Positions 20,354 through 30,060 of a stretch of 62,540 bases of DNA are shown here, one piece after another. The notes beneath the pieces are model-generated. The model saw only the letters and a program-made list of their open reading frames with translations. It made no database searches and was not told the origin of the DNA. The stretch is from Ponticaulis sp. (GTDB taxonomy: Bacteria; Pseudomonadota; Alphaproteobacteria; Caulobacterales; Hyphomonadaceae), in the NCBI GenBank assembly GCA_002701295.1, contig NZUJ01000129.1, positions 1-62,540 on the forward strand, read 5' to 3'. Position numbers and translations under genes: made by a program. How positions within the stretch are numbered: the stretch's first letter is position 1; the number at the start of each line of letters is the position of its first letter.

Positions 20354-21268
20354 TTAAATGGCCCGGGCCGCTGCGTGGTAAAACTCGACCGGGACCTTAC
20401 GGTCAACGGTCTCAAGCTGCCACTTTTCCGGAGCGTTCAGAAGTTCCCGAACCAGAAGATTGTTGATGGAGTGTCCGGGTTGTTCGCTGACATACCGGCC
20501 TATCAGACGATGACCGATGAGCGCCAGATCGCCGACAGCATCCAGCATTTTATGGCGGATGAACTCGTCTTTGGCCCGCAATCCCTCAGGATTAAGAACC
20601 TTGTCGTCCTCAACAGCGATGGCGTTCTCTAGAGACGCGCCCTGACCAAGCCCCATCTGATGGAGCTTTTTGATATCGCGATAAAAACCGAAGGTCCGCG
20701 CAAATGCCAGTTCGCGCGAGAACGTCTCAGGTGTGAGCGTCATGGATTTGCGCTGACGACCAATCGCGCCGGAATTGAAGTCGATCGCCGCGTCCATGTA
20801 AAACATGTCATCTTCCACAGGAAGAAGCGCCGCTGATTTCACGCCATCAACCACTTCAATCGGTTCAAGCACGCGCAGAAATTTCGCTTGAGCAGCCTGA
20901 CGCTTCAGACCTGTACGGAGAATCAGTTCGGAGTAGAGCGCCGATGACCCATCCATGATCGGCACTTCCGGGCCATCAACTTCGATGAGCATGTTATCAA
21001 TGCCCAGGCCGTAAACCGCCGCAAGAAGGTGCTCAACAGTCGAGAGTGTAGTGCCGTATTCATTCTGGAGCTTTGTGCCCAGTGTCACATCGTGAACAAG
21101 GTCGCCTCGCGCCTCGATAACGCCCTGACCTTCGGCAACATCCAGCCGTTTGAAGACAAGGCCGGTTCCTACAGGAGCTGGCTTGAGAGTCAGACGTGCG
21201 CGCTCACCCGAGTGTACGCCGATACCGGCGCAAATCGCTGTCGCTGCAATGGTCTGTTGATAAATCAT
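20354..21268 (-). CDS. lpxC: UDP-3-O-acyl-GlcNAc deacetylase
   Basis: The committed step of lipid A synthesis: a zinc enzyme that removes acetate from UDP-3-O-acyl-N-acetylglucosamine in the cytosol. Of 304 residues, the zinc and catalytic residues sit in TVEHLLAA (His about 78) and FIRHKMLDAVGDL (His and Asp about 235-245), with the catalytic Glu/His in between and the late His near GHSINN. I use ATG 21268; a TTG 2 codons upstream is possible. The organism therefore makes lipid A-based LPS. A TATAAT hexamer on this strand at 21412-21417 may mark the operon promoter, with a leader of about 135 bases. Confidence 0.95.
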   Translation of the reverse strand: MIYQQTIAATAICAGIGVHSGERARLTLKPAPVGTGLVFKRLDVAEGQGVIEARGDLVHDVTLGTKLQNEYGTTLSTVEHLLAAVYGLGIDNMLIEVDGPEVPIMDGSSALYSELILRTGLKRQAAQAKFLRVLEPIEVVDGVKSAALLPVEDDMFYMDAAIDFNSGAIGRQRKSMTLTPETFSRELAFARTFGFYRDIKKLHQMGLGQGASLENAIAVEDDKVLNPEGLRAKDEFIRHKMLDAVGDLALIGHRLIGRYVSEQPGHSINNLLVRELLNAPEKWQLETVDRKVPVEFYHAAARAI

Positions 21269-21523
21269 ACCCAACTCGTATGGCGTTAGTCCTGTGACGT
21301 TAGATTGCCCGTCCGACTAACGCACACAACACACGGATTGTTTCGGTTCGTAACGTTGTTCCTAACACAGGGTTAATTTACGCCCTCCAAACATAGTAGA
21401 CTATTGTTTTTATTATACTTTATAGGAAAACAGCGCGCAGATGCTTTGTAACAAATGGCGCTGCAATTGCTGCATCTGCAGAGTTTTGTTGCAACGAAAG
21501 CACAGACATGCAGCAGAGCATTC
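21269..21523. other. intergenic stretch upstream of lpxC
   Basis: No gene is visible. On the minus strand TATAAT (21412-21417) lies in an A+T-rich patch and could be the -10 box of lpxC; no good -35 hexamer stands 16-18 bases before it. The remainder holds nothing I can name. Confidence 0.4.
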
Positions 21524-21556
21524 AACAAAAAACAGCCCGGCAAATGCCGGGCTGTT
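21524..21556 (-). terminator. rho-independent terminator of the S9 peptidase gene
   Basis: AACAGCCCGGC (21531-21541) and GCCGGGCTGTT (21546-21556) form a perfect 11-bp stem with an AAAT loop; read on the minus strand a T-rich run (TTTTTTG) follows. It also shields lpxC from nothing upstream, since lpxC runs the same way from a start beyond it. Confidence 0.9.
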
Positions 21557-21589
21557 CGCATTAAGATAGTGAGTCGGATCTGTGAGAGC

Positions 21590-23575
21590 TTATTTCTTCA
21601 GACCGTTTGGACCACAACGATTTTCAAGGAAATCAAGCATCTCAGTGTAGAGGTCCTTCTGGTGATTGTAGAAAAGCGTGTTGTAGAAGTGGTCCGCTTT
21701 TTCCAAATTCACCAGTTTGTAGTCCTTGCCCAGATTGTCCAGACGACGCGCCATGCGCTCTGCATGGTAGTAAGGCACACGCTGGTCGGCATCACCGTGA
21801 ACAATCATCACTGGGATCGCGATGCGTTCGGCTTCACCAAGCGGGTTCATGCCGTCATAGGTCTCATCGATGTAGCGTTCGCTCGCCTCGATACCCTTGG
21901 CAAAGTCTGCGCGCGCCTGCGGCAGGTCAGATACAGGCGCACCCGCGATGACACACTGATACGTCTTGTTGGTGTCTGAGCGTGCAGCGGCGGCCAGAGC
22001 CGCATAACCGCCATAAGACCAACCGAACATGGCAACCTTGTCTGGTTCGGTCATGCCTTGCTCGATCAGGTATTTTACACCGTCATCCTTGTCGTCGGCC
22101 ATGAGCATACCCCACTGACCGAAAGACGTTTGCCAATGCTCCAGACCCCAGCCTTTAGATCCACGGTATTCCGGCTGCATGACCAGGTAACCGTTATCAG
22201 CAAGCACCTGGCTCCACTCATCCCAACCGACAACTTCTGAAACGTGCGGACCACCATGCGGCAGCACGATCAGCGGCCAAGGGCCCTCGCCGTCAGGAAT
22301 TGTGAGGTAAGCCGGAATTTGAGCACCGTCACGCGTTGGGTATTTGATGAATTTCACATCTGCCAGCTCTTCCGGTTTGATGTGCGGCGCATGGCCTCCC
22401 AGGAAGGACAGTTTGCCGTCATTGAACAGGTAATAGGTGCCAGGGTCTTTTGGTCCCTGGTTGAACACCACCATGACTGAGTCATCACGCGCTGCGGACG
22501 AAATGCTGACATTATAAGCATTTGGGATCGCCTGCTCGAGGCCAGAATAAAGCGCAGCTTCTTCGGCGTCGAACCAGACGCGGTGGATTTTGTCAGAACC
22601 ATAAACGACACCGTCCAGCTGGTCTGGCTCACCCCACTCATTGTGGTCACCAAACGCACCAAGAATGTCGGCTTCTTCGTTCTGGTAGATTTTCTCCAGG
22701 AATGCTTTTTGCTCAGTGTCGTAAGCCCAGAGTGAGTTCCGGTCTTCGCCATTATAAGCAATCACATAGACAATTTTCGGATCCTGCTCATCCCAACCAG
22801 CAAACTGAATTTCTTCGTCATAGGTGGCTGCCGGCATGCGATAGACTTCGGTCCAGGATGTCTCACCCGGCTTGCGGTAGTAATAGACAAAGTCCTGAGA
22901 GTTCGCGTCATAGCCTTGTGACAGTCGCGGATTGCCCTCAGCGTCGAAGATGGCTTGCGCATTCTTTTCATTGCCGCGCAGAACAGTCGATCGGCGACCA
23001 GTTTCCAGATCCAGTTTATAATAATCAGCGCGATAGAAGCTCGCATTTGCGAGGCCTTCAATCGGCTGAGAGAACGTCTGAATGAGGATGCTGTTCGGCT
23101 CATCAGGCAGAAGGCTGGCGACGCCGACCTGCCCAAAACTGTTATTGGCCAGGCTGATCCACTCTTTTTCTTTTACATTGTAAGCGACAACGCGGGTTTC
23201 ATATGTGCCCTGGTTTACGCCTTCAATGCGTCGACGCACCTGCTGACGCGCGCCGATGAGAAGGAAGTCGTCGCCAACCCATTCCAGAAAGGTGAATTCC
23301 ATTTTCGTCGCGTTCAGACGAATCGGGTCAGTGCCCAAATTGTCGACGTCATGGATCTCAATAATCGGATCGGCTTCTTTACCGCTGATCACCATGAATG
23401 CCACTTTCTCACCATTTGGTGAGACCGAGACATTGCTCATGGCTTCGCGGACGGCCCAGTAATCGATTGGTAGTGGCGGGCGAACTTCCTTATCTGCAGC
23501 CGCAGTCGCTGGGGCGATAACTGCTGGTGCGAGCATCATTGCTGAAAGAAGTAATCCGGCAAATTTTTTGACCAT
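21590..23575 (-). CDS. secreted S9-family (prolyl oligopeptidase-like) serine peptidase
   Basis: A 661-residue periplasmic peptidase. Start ATG 23575 is chosen because a signal peptide (MVKKFAGLLLSAMMLAPAVI, cleaved after ATA/TAA) begins there with a GGGAGA ribosome site; the frame is open upstream but that part reads through a terminator. A seven-blade propeller (about 60-420) precedes the alpha/beta hydrolase domain: nucleophile in GWSYGGYAA (Ser about 518), Asp in GDADQRVPY (about 593), His in KADHFY (about 628). These enzymes cut di- and tripeptides or short oligopeptides. It lies 116 bases downstream of a TonB receptor gene, suggesting that both serve peptide scavenging. Confidence 0.9.
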   Translation of the reverse strand: MVKKFAGLLLSAMMLAPAVIAPATAAADKEVRPPLPIDYWAVREAMSNVSVSPNGEKVAFMVISGKEADPIIEIHDVDNLGTDPIRLNATKMEFTFLEWVGDDFLLIGARQQVRRRIEGVNQGTYETRVVAYNVKEKEWISLANNSFGQVGVASLLPDEPNSILIQTFSQPIEGLANASFYRADYYKLDLETGRRSTVLRGNEKNAQAIFDAEGNPRLSQGYDANSQDFVYYYRKPGETSWTEVYRMPAATYDEEIQFAGWDEQDPKIVYVIAYNGEDRNSLWAYDTEQKAFLEKIYQNEEADILGAFGDHNEWGEPDQLDGVVYGSDKIHRVWFDAEEAALYSGLEQAIPNAYNVSISSAARDDSVMVVFNQGPKDPGTYYLFNDGKLSFLGGHAPHIKPEELADVKFIKYPTRDGAQIPAYLTIPDGEGPWPLIVLPHGGPHVSEVVGWDEWSQVLADNGYLVMQPEYRGSKGWGLEHWQTSFGQWGMLMADDKDDGVKYLIEQGMTEPDKVAMFGWSYGGYAALAAAARSDTNKTYQCVIAGAPVSDLPQARADFAKGIEASERYIDETYDGMNPLGEAERIAIPVMIVHGDADQRVPYYHAERMARRLDNLGKDYKLVNLEKADHFYNTLFYNHQKDLYTEMLDFLENRCGPNGLKK

Positions 23576-23621
23576 CACGGTCTCCCAAGAAAACATTGTT
23601 TGAGAATTGAGGGGAGTAAAA

Positions 23622-23656
23622 AAGAAAGTGCCCGGCGAAGCAAGTCCGCCGGGCAC
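23622..23656 (-). terminator. rho-independent terminator of the TonB receptor gene
   Basis: GTGCCCGGCG (23628-23637) and CGCCGGGCAC (23647-23656) form a perfect 10-bp stem; on the minus strand TTTCTTTTTT follows. It separates the receptor from the S9 peptidase gene, so the latter needs its own promoter or read-through. Confidence 0.92.
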
Positions 23657-23691
23657 CAAATTGTCAGTTCATACTGTCATATTGATCAGTA

Positions 23692-26600
23692 TTAGAATTC
23701 TTTCGCGAGGTTCACGAAGAATGTCCGGCCGAGCAGGTCATAGCCATAACCGAGTGGCGCGTTTGCACCATTGACGGTGAAGACTTCGTTCGGAGACACG
23801 AATGGTGGGTCTTCGTCGAAGACGTTACGCACACCAGCCACAAGCGTCCAGCTCTCACCGAGGTAAGCGATAGATGCGTCGTGTGTGACGTAAGCGTCGG
23901 CATAACCGATCTCACGGCAGTTTTCGTCACCAAGTGCAGGGCCGAGACAGGTGTAAGCTCCTTGGCCAGTCGTGAACGAGCCGAATGGGTCGATGAAGTC
24001 AGGATCCTGTTCAACTTCACCCTGCCAGTCAGCACGCCATGTGAAGCGGAAGTCGTCATAGTTGAAACGAGCTGTCGCCTGGAGTGTCCACTCTGGGAAG
24101 CCGAATTCACCGACATACTGCTCAATCGGAGCACCTGGCTCGAGGAAGGAAACTTCATCCAGCTTGTTCGCACGAAGGTCGAGCGCTGCATCAAGTTCAC
24201 GATCGCCGATTACGAAGTCTTTCTCGATGAGGAAGTTGATATCGTAACCAGACGAAACTTCGCTCGCCACGTTGTAGAAGTCATAATCGACTTCGTCGAT
24301 AAGGCCATCTGCACCACGCGTGATGTTGCCACAGAAGCCAGACGTGTAGTTTGGCTGGTTGATGTAACAATCGGCGATGATTGAAGACGGGCCACGAGAC
24401 GCAATCGCATCTTCAACTTCGATTTTGTAGTAAGTGACACCGAGTGTCGCATCGAAGAAGTCAGTGAATGGCTGTTCGAACACGAAACCATAAGAATAGC
24501 TCTCAGAGGTTTCTGGCTCGAGCGGCTCAACGTTTGCACCAATCTGGAAGACTTCCACAGAGTATGACGACAAGTTGCCGCCACCCAATGTTGTTGGATC
24601 AACGCCAGCAGCCACACAGTTGTCGAGGGTGGTTTGGTCGCGACCGTCTTGCGTTGGGTCATAGGTTCCGTTCAGCGGGTTGAATGCTGCATCTGGAACC
24701 AGACATGGGTCAGACAGAGTTGCGAAGCCGGATTGACCTTGCAGGAACTGCTCACGGACGTTCGGCGCACGGAATGATGTGCCGAATGTACCGCGGAACA
24801 ACAGAGAGTTGATCGGACGCCAGCCAAGTTTCGCAGACCAGGTTTGCGCTGTACCAGCAAACTCAGTGTCGGTGTAACGACCAGACAGGTTCAGGTTCAG
24901 CTCAGTGAAGCCTGGCTTGTCCAGAAGAATTGGAAGCTCGATCTCACCGAAAAGTTCGGTTGTTTCCAGCTTTCCTTCAGCACCACGGTCCTTGAAGTAG
25001 CCCCAGAGAAGACCGTCTGAAGCGACAATATTCGGATCAGAATGCAGTTCGTCCTGACGATACTCAAAACCGATCACACCAGCTGCTGTTCCGCCCATAG
25101 AGATCGGGAACAGGTCACCAGACGCATAAGCCTGGAACATGGTTTGCTCGTATGTCGTGTCAAATGTCCGGTCACCGAACAGGTAGTCACGCTCAGCCTG
25201 AGTAGCGAAATCGCCGATTGGAGAGCTGAGAACTGAGTCAGCATAAAAGTCGATCGGCACACAGGCAGAACCGTCAGCGAGAACGCCGTCAGCAACGCCA
25301 TCATTGTTCGCATCGATACCACAGACAATGTTGCCAGTACCTGGGTCGATCATCTGAGTTGTGATCGCAGCCTGGAGTTTGTCGTCACGGATACCTGAAC
25401 GCAGTGATTCACCCTGAGACTTGGAGTAAGTCAGAGAGACATCATAGGTCCAGTTGGTCATTGTGCCGAAATCGATGAATTCGAGATCGCCACGAAGACC
25501 ACCAACCGCACGTGTCTGAGACAGTGTGGACGCCACATTGTCACGGTCGCCACGGATAGATGTGATCGCACGAACAGAAAGCGGGCCAGTTGGTCCTGGT
25601 GCCAGACCAAACATCTCTGGGTAGAGGTTGAATGGTGTACCGTAGATCGGTGTGTAGTAGTTTGTGAAGTTCTGGCGATAGACAGGGTCTGTCAGAAGGA
25701 AGTTCGAGTAGCCAGCACCACAATCCACGCCGCGAACGCCGTTCGGGTTACATGGGTTGAATGGGTCTGTTGCAGGTGTGTACTCGAAGATCTGGCCTGG
25801 AGGTGACTTGGACTCATAGTCCTGTGTCACAAACATGCCCTCGTAGTAAGCGGTCGCATTGCCGAGGATGCCGACGTCATAGTCACCGATAACCATGGCA
25901 GCGAAAGATTCGGACTGACCGATGATGTCGGCGTCACGATCTTCCGGTGTACCGTTAGACGTGTAGTCGTAGAAAGAGAAGTCAGCCAGACCGTCGCCGT
26001 TTCCGTCGACCATGATGCCGTAAAGAGCAGACTCAGAGTAGTTTGGAATACCAACGTTGGTTGAACCTGGTGTGTAGTAGACAGATCCTGGTGCGAGGCC
26101 AGAGATCTGGATACGACTGCCAAGCGGGAAATATTCACAAGGGCTCACGCCCATTCCCGGATAATCGTAATCCGTAGAGAGGTCGTTCTGACGAACTTCA
26201 CCACTTTCGGTGACCTCAGCCAGACGCGCACACTGAGAAGACCACTCACGGTCAGCCAGTTTCATGCGTTCTTGTTTCTCATAGTCTAGTGCGACTGCGA
26301 AGAAACCTTTGTCGAACTGCTTACCCCAGGAGCCATAAATGTTCGCGAACTCGCCACCGCCATGCTCGGTGAAGTCAAGGCTGCCGCCGACTTCAAAACC
26401 GTCATAGTCGTTACGAAGAATGACGTTTGCAACACCAGCAACAGCGTCAGAACCGTAAACGGAAGACGCGCCATCGAGCAGAAGCTCGTAGGAGTCGACG
26501 AAAGAAGATGGGATCAGGTTGACGGATGGATCAGATGGCGCGCCTTCAACACCGATTGGTGCGATGCGGCGACCATTGATGAGCGCCAGAGTACGGCCCG

Positions 26601-26982
26601 AACCGAGACCACGGAAAGAAATCGTGGAAGAACCTGGTCCGTTGTCGAGAACGAAGCCTTGGAAAGAGTCATCAATCTGGAGACCAGAAGCTGCTGTTGA
26701 GTCCTGAAGGACGTCAGCCGGGTCAACGAGACCAATCTCGCGAGAAAAGTCTGCAGTGATAACCTGAACTGGAGCAACGGAGGTAAACTCGCTGCGCTGA
26801 AGACGAGAACCGGTTACGACGACTTTCTGTTGACGAGACTCGTCGGTCGATTCTTCCGTTTCTTCGATTATGATGACTTCGTCGGACTCTGTTTCCTGCG
26901 CGATTGCAGGATGAGCCAACGTCATTGCGCCAAGAGCTGCACCAAAGGCGAGTTTATGGCGGAACGAAAACATGGTTTTCAT
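23692..26982 (-). CDS. TonB-dependent outer membrane receptor
   Basis: A 1096-residue receptor that takes up a large substrate across the outer membrane with energy from TonB. Start ATG 26982 begins a signal peptide (MKTMFSFRHKLAFGAALGAM..) cleaved at AIAQ; an in-frame upstream extension is not credible. After an acidic linker with EVIIIEE (a possible TonB box) comes the plug (about 45-190: VVVTGSRLQRSEF, then SSVYGSDAVAGVANVI), then a large 22-strand-type barrel ending LGRTFFVNLAKEF with a terminal Phe, the usual sign for BAM-mediated insertion. Its length and the neighbouring S9 peptidase suggest peptide or protein-derived substrates rather than a small siderophore, but that is inference. 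Confidence 0.93.
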   Translation of the reverse strand: MKTMFSFRHKLAFGAALGAMTLAHPAIAQETESDEVIIIEETEESTDESRQQKVVVTGSRLQRSEFTSVAPVQVITADFSREIGLVDPADVLQDSTAASGLQIDDSFQGFVLDNGPGSSTISFRGLGSGRTLALINGRRIAPIGVEGAPSDPSVNLIPSSFVDSYELLLDGASSVYGSDAVAGVANVILRNDYDGFEVGGSLDFTEHGGGEFANIYGSWGKQFDKGFFAVALDYEKQERMKLADREWSSQCARLAEVTESGEVRQNDLSTDYDYPGMGVSPCEYFPLGSRIQISGLAPGSVYYTPGSTNVGIPNYSESALYGIMVDGNGDGLADFSFYDYTSNGTPEDRDADIIGQSESFAAMVIGDYDVGILGNATAYYEGMFVTQDYESKSPPGQIFEYTPATDPFNPCNPNGVRGVDCGAGYSNFLLTDPVYRQNFTNYYTPIYGTPFNLYPEMFGLAPGPTGPLSVRAITSIRGDRDNVASTLSQTRAVGGLRGDLEFIDFGTMTNWTYDVSLTYSKSQGESLRSGIRDDKLQAAITTQMIDPGTGNIVCGIDANNDGVADGVLADGSACVPIDFYADSVLSSPIGDFATQAERDYLFGDRTFDTTYEQTMFQAYASGDLFPISMGGTAAGVIGFEYRQDELHSDPNIVASDGLLWGYFKDRGAEGKLETTELFGEIELPILLDKPGFTELNLNLSGRYTDTEFAGTAQTWSAKLGWRPINSLLFRGTFGTSFRAPNVREQFLQGQSGFATLSDPCLVPDAAFNPLNGTYDPTQDGRDQTTLDNCVAAGVDPTTLGGGNLSSYSVEVFQIGANVEPLEPETSESYSYGFVFEQPFTDFFDATLGVTYYKIEVEDAIASRGPSSIIADCYINQPNYTSGFCGNITRGADGLIDEVDYDFYNVASEVSSGYDINFLIEKDFVIGDRELDAALDLRANKLDEVSFLEPGAPIEQYVGEFGFPEWTLQATARFNYDDFRFTWRADWQGEVEQDPDFIDPFGSFTTGQGAYTCLGPALGDENCREIGYADAYVTHDASIAYLGESWTLVAGVRNVFDEDPPFVSPNEVFTVNGANAPLGYGYDLLGRTFFVNLAKEF

Positions 26983-27172
26983 GAAATACCCCGAAGCTAA
27001 AAGACTAAAGGCGAGAACAGACTGCCCTCTGAGATACGCCTTGGTGGGAAGCATGCATGGGGTCAGGCCGGTGGCAAGTGAATATTACACGCTCGTAAGG
27101 AGCAAAGGTCATTTGTGCTGCGTTATGTTGCAGAACTGCCACAAAATTTTCACATCAGGCCGGAAGTCATCA

Positions 27173-27214
27173 AAAAGAATGCCCCGGATAACCAGTTTTC
27201 GGTCATCCGGGGCA
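27173..27214 (-). terminator. rho-independent terminator of ftsZ
   Basis: TGCCCCGGATAACC (27180-27193) pairs with GGTCATCCGGGGCA (27201-27214) with one mismatch; the minus-strand transcript then runs into TTCTTTTTG. It lies 25 bases past the ftsZ stop. A short T-run on the plus side makes it possibly bidirectional. Confidence 0.88.
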
Positions 27215-27239
27215 GCTTTTTGTGAATCAATTGTTAGGT

Positions 27240-28664
27240 TTAGTGGCCGCCAGATCGACGCAGAAACGCCGGGATTTCGAGGTCCGTGTCATCATCGTCG
27301 TGAAGGGATGACGATGCTTCAGACGGATCGTTTGCCGTCTGCGGAACATCCTCAAACGGTGTCTCGGCATCATCACCAGTCGGACGGCGCCACCCAAAGA
27401 GATTGTGAAGCGAATTCGAACGCGGTTCTTCCGCTGGTGGCGGAGCTGGCGTCTGCGTGAACGGCTTGGACGTATCCGGGAAAGATGGTCCGCCAAAGAC
27501 TGAATCCACGCTGACACGACCATTTGTCACAACAGGTTTCTGGACTTCCGGAGTTGCCGGTTCGACAGGTTCTGCGCGCGCGACTACGGCTTCCGGCTCG
27601 GCTTTAACTTCAGGTTTTTCGGCAGGCGCCTCTGCTTTGACTGAAGACGGACGAGCTTCCTGTGTTCGACGGCTGACCGTCGATGCAAAGCTGGCAACAC
27701 TATCAGGCTCGACTGCAGAGACTTCGGTATCGATACCCGTTGCAACGACAGAAACACGCATCTTGCCTTCGATTGTTTCATCAAAGGTCGAACCAAGAAT
27801 GATATTGGCCTCTGGGTCCACCTGGTTGCGGATCTCGTTTGCAGCCTCATCAACTTCATAAAGCGTCATGTCATAGCCGCCAGTGATGTTGATCAGAACG
27901 CCTTTTGCGCCTTTGAGAGAGATATCGTCGAGAAGCGGGTTTGCGACAGCGGCTTGAGCAGCCTCAAGCGCACGGCCTTCACCGTTCGCCTCGCCCGTTC
28001 CCATCATTGCAGAGCCCATTTCGGCCATAACGGTCCGAACGTCTGCGAAGTCGAGATTAATGAGACCCGGCATGACCATGAGGTCGGTAATGCCGCGAAC
28101 ACCAGAATAAAGAACCCGGTCAGCCATCTGGAAGGCGTCGGCGAATGTTGTCTGCTCGTTGGCGACACGGAAGAGGTTCTGGTTTGGAATGACGATCAGC
28201 GTATCGACATGCTTTTTAATCTGCTCAAGGCCTTGCTCAGCAAGAGACATGCGGCGCTTGCCTTCAAAGCCAAACGGCTTGGTGACGACGCCAACTGTCA
28301 GGATGCCGCGATCCCGGGCGCAACGCGCGATAACCGGCGCAGAGCCTGTTCCCGTACCGCCGCCCATGCCAGCCGCGATGAATACCATGTGCGCGCCTTC
28401 GAGGTAGAGGTTAATCTCTTCCATCGATTCTTCGGCAGCAGCTGATCCGATTTCAGGTCGCGCGCCAGCACCAAGACCAGACGTGGTCTCAAGGCCAAGC
28501 TGAATTCTGTTCTCACATGAAGAGCGGGAGAGCGCCTGAGCATCTGTGTTTGCGACCACAAACTCCACGCCCTGAAGTTCGGCCTTAATCATGTTATCGA
28601 CAGCGTTTCCGCCTGCGCCACCGACACCAAACACAACGATTCTGGGTTGTAAATCTATACTCAT
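27240..28664 (-). CDS. ftsZ: cell division GTPase FtsZ
   Basis: A 474-residue tubulin homologue that forms the division ring at midcell. The start [20 protein letters not shown] at ATG 28664 has a good ribosome site (GAGGCGAG). The GTP-binding tubulin signature GGGTGTG is at 101-107; the T7 loop region follows with [12 protein letters not shown] long Pro/Ala/Glu-rich linker (about 320-455) precedes the C-terminal peptide [10 protein letters not shown] (463-472), which binds FtsA and other membrane tethers. It is the last gene of the ddl-ftsQ-ftsA-ftsZ group, has its own 91-base promoter region with a CtrA-type box and a GANTC site, and ends at a strong terminator. Confidence 0.98.
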   Translation of the reverse strand: MSIDLQPRIVVFGVGGAGGNAVDNMIKAELQGVEFVVANTDAQALSRSSCENRIQLGLETTSGLGAGARPEIGSAAAEESMEEINLYLEGAHMVFIAAGMGGGTGTGSAPVIARCARDRGILTVGVVTKPFGFEGKRRMSLAEQGLEQIKKHVDTLIVIPNQNLFRVANEQTTFADAFQMADRVLYSGVRGITDLMVMPGLINLDFADVRTVMAEMGSAMMGTGEANGEGRALEAAQAAVANPLLDDISLKGAKGVLINITGGYDMTLYEVDEAANEIRNQVDPEANIILGSTFDETIEGKMRVSVVATGIDTEVSAVEPDSVASFASTVSRRTQEARPSSVKAEAPAEKPEVKAEPEAVVARAEPVEPATPEVQKPVVTNGRVSVDSVFGGPSFPDTSKPFTQTPAPPPAEEPRSNSLHNLFGWRRPTGDDAETPFEDVPQTANDPSEASSSLHDDDDTDLEIPAFLRRSGGH

Positions 28665-28695
28665 TTGTCTCGCCTCGTCGAACACCATTCTGGGT

Positions 28696-28700
28696 GATTC
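28696..28700. promoter_or_regulatory. GANTC (CcrM methylation) site ahead of ftsZ
   Basis: GATTC at 28696-28700 is 32 bases upstream of the ftsZ ATG. In Caulobacter, CcrM methylates GANTC and this affects ftsZ transcription with GcrA. A single five-base match occurs often by chance, so the meaning rests on position. Confidence 0.4.
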
Positions 28701-28725
28701 TCGTTTCAATCGTCGACCGACAGGC

Positions 28726-28740
28726 TTAATTCACCGTTAA
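28726..28740. promoter_or_regulatory. ftsZ: CtrA-type box upstream of ftsZ
   Basis: TTAA-N7-TTAA (TTAATTCACCGTTAA) is a perfect match to the CtrA consensus and lies 62-76 bases upstream of the ftsZ ATG, in the ftsA-ftsZ gap. In Caulobacter CtrA represses ftsZ from a site in this place. Confidence 0.65.
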
Positions 28741-28755
28741 AGGAAACAAAAAAAT

Positions 28756-30060
28756 TCAGATGTTTTCCTTTAGCCAGTTCACAGCCCGACCAAACACTCC
28801 AGCGTTAGCCACGCGGCCAGTATCAGACTTGCCTTGTTTCTGCGTGGCTTTGGGGTCTCCGCCCCGCGCATGGTCGAATGTTAACAGACCTGCAGCGGTG
28901 GAAAAAGTGGGACTCGCACATTCTTCGCCAAGTTGAGCCGCTTTAATGGGTTTTCCCAGCCGAACGGGCATTGCAAGCACCCGCGATGCGAGCTCGCGTA
29001 CGCCTGGAAGCTCTGAAGCGCCACCAGTGAGAACCGCACGACGTGGCACTTTTCCGCCAAGACCACTGGTCGAGAGCGACCGAGAGACGAGTTCAAATGT
29101 TTCCTCAAGGCGCGGAGCGATAAATTTACTCAGCTCAGCTTTGGACATCCGACAGGATTGCAGTCGTCCGTCATCACCAATTTTCGGTGTCTCGACAAGA
29201 TCAGACGGGCCGTCACCCATGATCGCGACCGAGCCATGAAGCGTCTTGATCCGTTCAGCTGCAGGTAGAGTTGTGCCAATCCCCTGAGCGATGTCCGATG
29301 TCACATGACTGCCGCCAATCGGAAGTGTATCAAACCAGGCAAGAGCACCGTTCTGGAAGACAGAAATTCCGGTAGAGCCACCGCCCATATCAATACAGAT
29401 TGCGCCATTGTCGCGCTCATCTTCGACAAGCACGGCATCGGCACTCATAAAGGCACCCGCCGAGAGGCTGTCGATTTTCAGATGCGCGCGCGAAACACAC
29501 ATGCTGAGATTTTTATAGACTGGTTTGGCCATGGTGATCAGCGCCAGAGTGACACCCAGCTTATCAGCAAACATGCCGCGAGGGTCGCGTACGCCATCAT
29601 TGCCATCAACGGCATAACTTACGGGAATTGCGTGAAGCACCTGGACTTTATCATTCCGCCCCTCGGTCAATGCCTGATCCATCAGTCGCAGAACATCACG
29701 CTGAGTGACTTCACGGCCAGACATATCAATCTGACTGCGAACGCGGGTTGATTTCACCGATGGACCGCTGGCCGAAAGCCGAACACTGTCAATCTGAAGC
29801 CCTGCCATGCGCTCGGCATCTTCGACGGCAAGTCGGATAGACCGTTCCAGGCCTTCCATATCGATCACAACACCGCCTTTGAGCCCGCGGCTGGACTGCT
29901 GACCATACCCCAGCAACTCGAAACCACCTGAGGAATCCGTCGTGCGCGCAATCAGGCAACCAATGCGCGTCGCGCCAAGGTCGAGTACGGCAATGGGTTG
30001 GCCAACCTTGCGCAGGCGTGAGTTCATACTTGCCAGAAGGCGCTCATCCAGTCCTGACAT
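28756..30060 (-). CDS. ftsA: cell division protein FtsA
   Basis: A 434-residue actin-like ATPase that tethers FtsZ to the membrane and recruits later division proteins. Phosphate 1 motif is VLDLGATRIG (about 24-33), the SHS2 (1C) subdomain follows, then IDMGGGSTGISVF (about 225-237) as phosphate 2 and TGGASELPGV (about 345-354) as the adenosine motif. The C terminus ends GRAVNWLKENI, which is the amphipathic membrane-targeting helix. It begins in a TGATG overlap with the ftsQ stop, so translation is coupled. A small inverted repeat AAAGGAAAAC/GTTTCCTTT straddles its stop. Confidence 0.97.
   Translation of the reverse strand: MSGLDERLLASMNSRLRKVGQPIAVLDLGATRIGCLIARTTDSSGGFELLGYGQQSSRGLKGGVVIDMEGLERSIRLAVEDAERMAGLQIDSVRLSASGPSVKSTRVRSQIDMSGREVTQRDVLRLMDQALTEGRNDKVQVLHAIPVSYAVDGNDGVRDPRGMFADKLGVTLALITMAKPVYKNLSMCVSRAHLKIDSLSAGAFMSADAVLVEDERDNGAICIDMGGGSTGISVFQNGALAWFDTLPIGGSHVTSDIAQGIGTTLPAAERIKTLHGSVAIMGDGPSDLVETPKIGDDGRLQSCRMSKAELSKFIAPRLEETFELVSRSLSTSGLGGKVPRRAVLTGGASELPGVRELASRVLAMPVRLGKPIKAAQLGEECASPTFSTAAGLLTFDHARGGDPKATQKQGKSDTGRVANAGVFGRAVNWLKENI

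Noticed and set aside
23576-23659. An upstream extension of the S9 peptidase starting at 23659
   Set aside because: It would be read through the TonB receptor terminator and places the signal peptide 28 residues inside; the ATG at 23575 with GGGAGA is better.
28740-28770. Rho-independent terminator between ftsA and ftsZ
   Set aside because: AAAGGAAAAC/GTTTCCTTT is A+T-rich and weak and overlaps the ftsA stop; without a GC stem it is not convincing.
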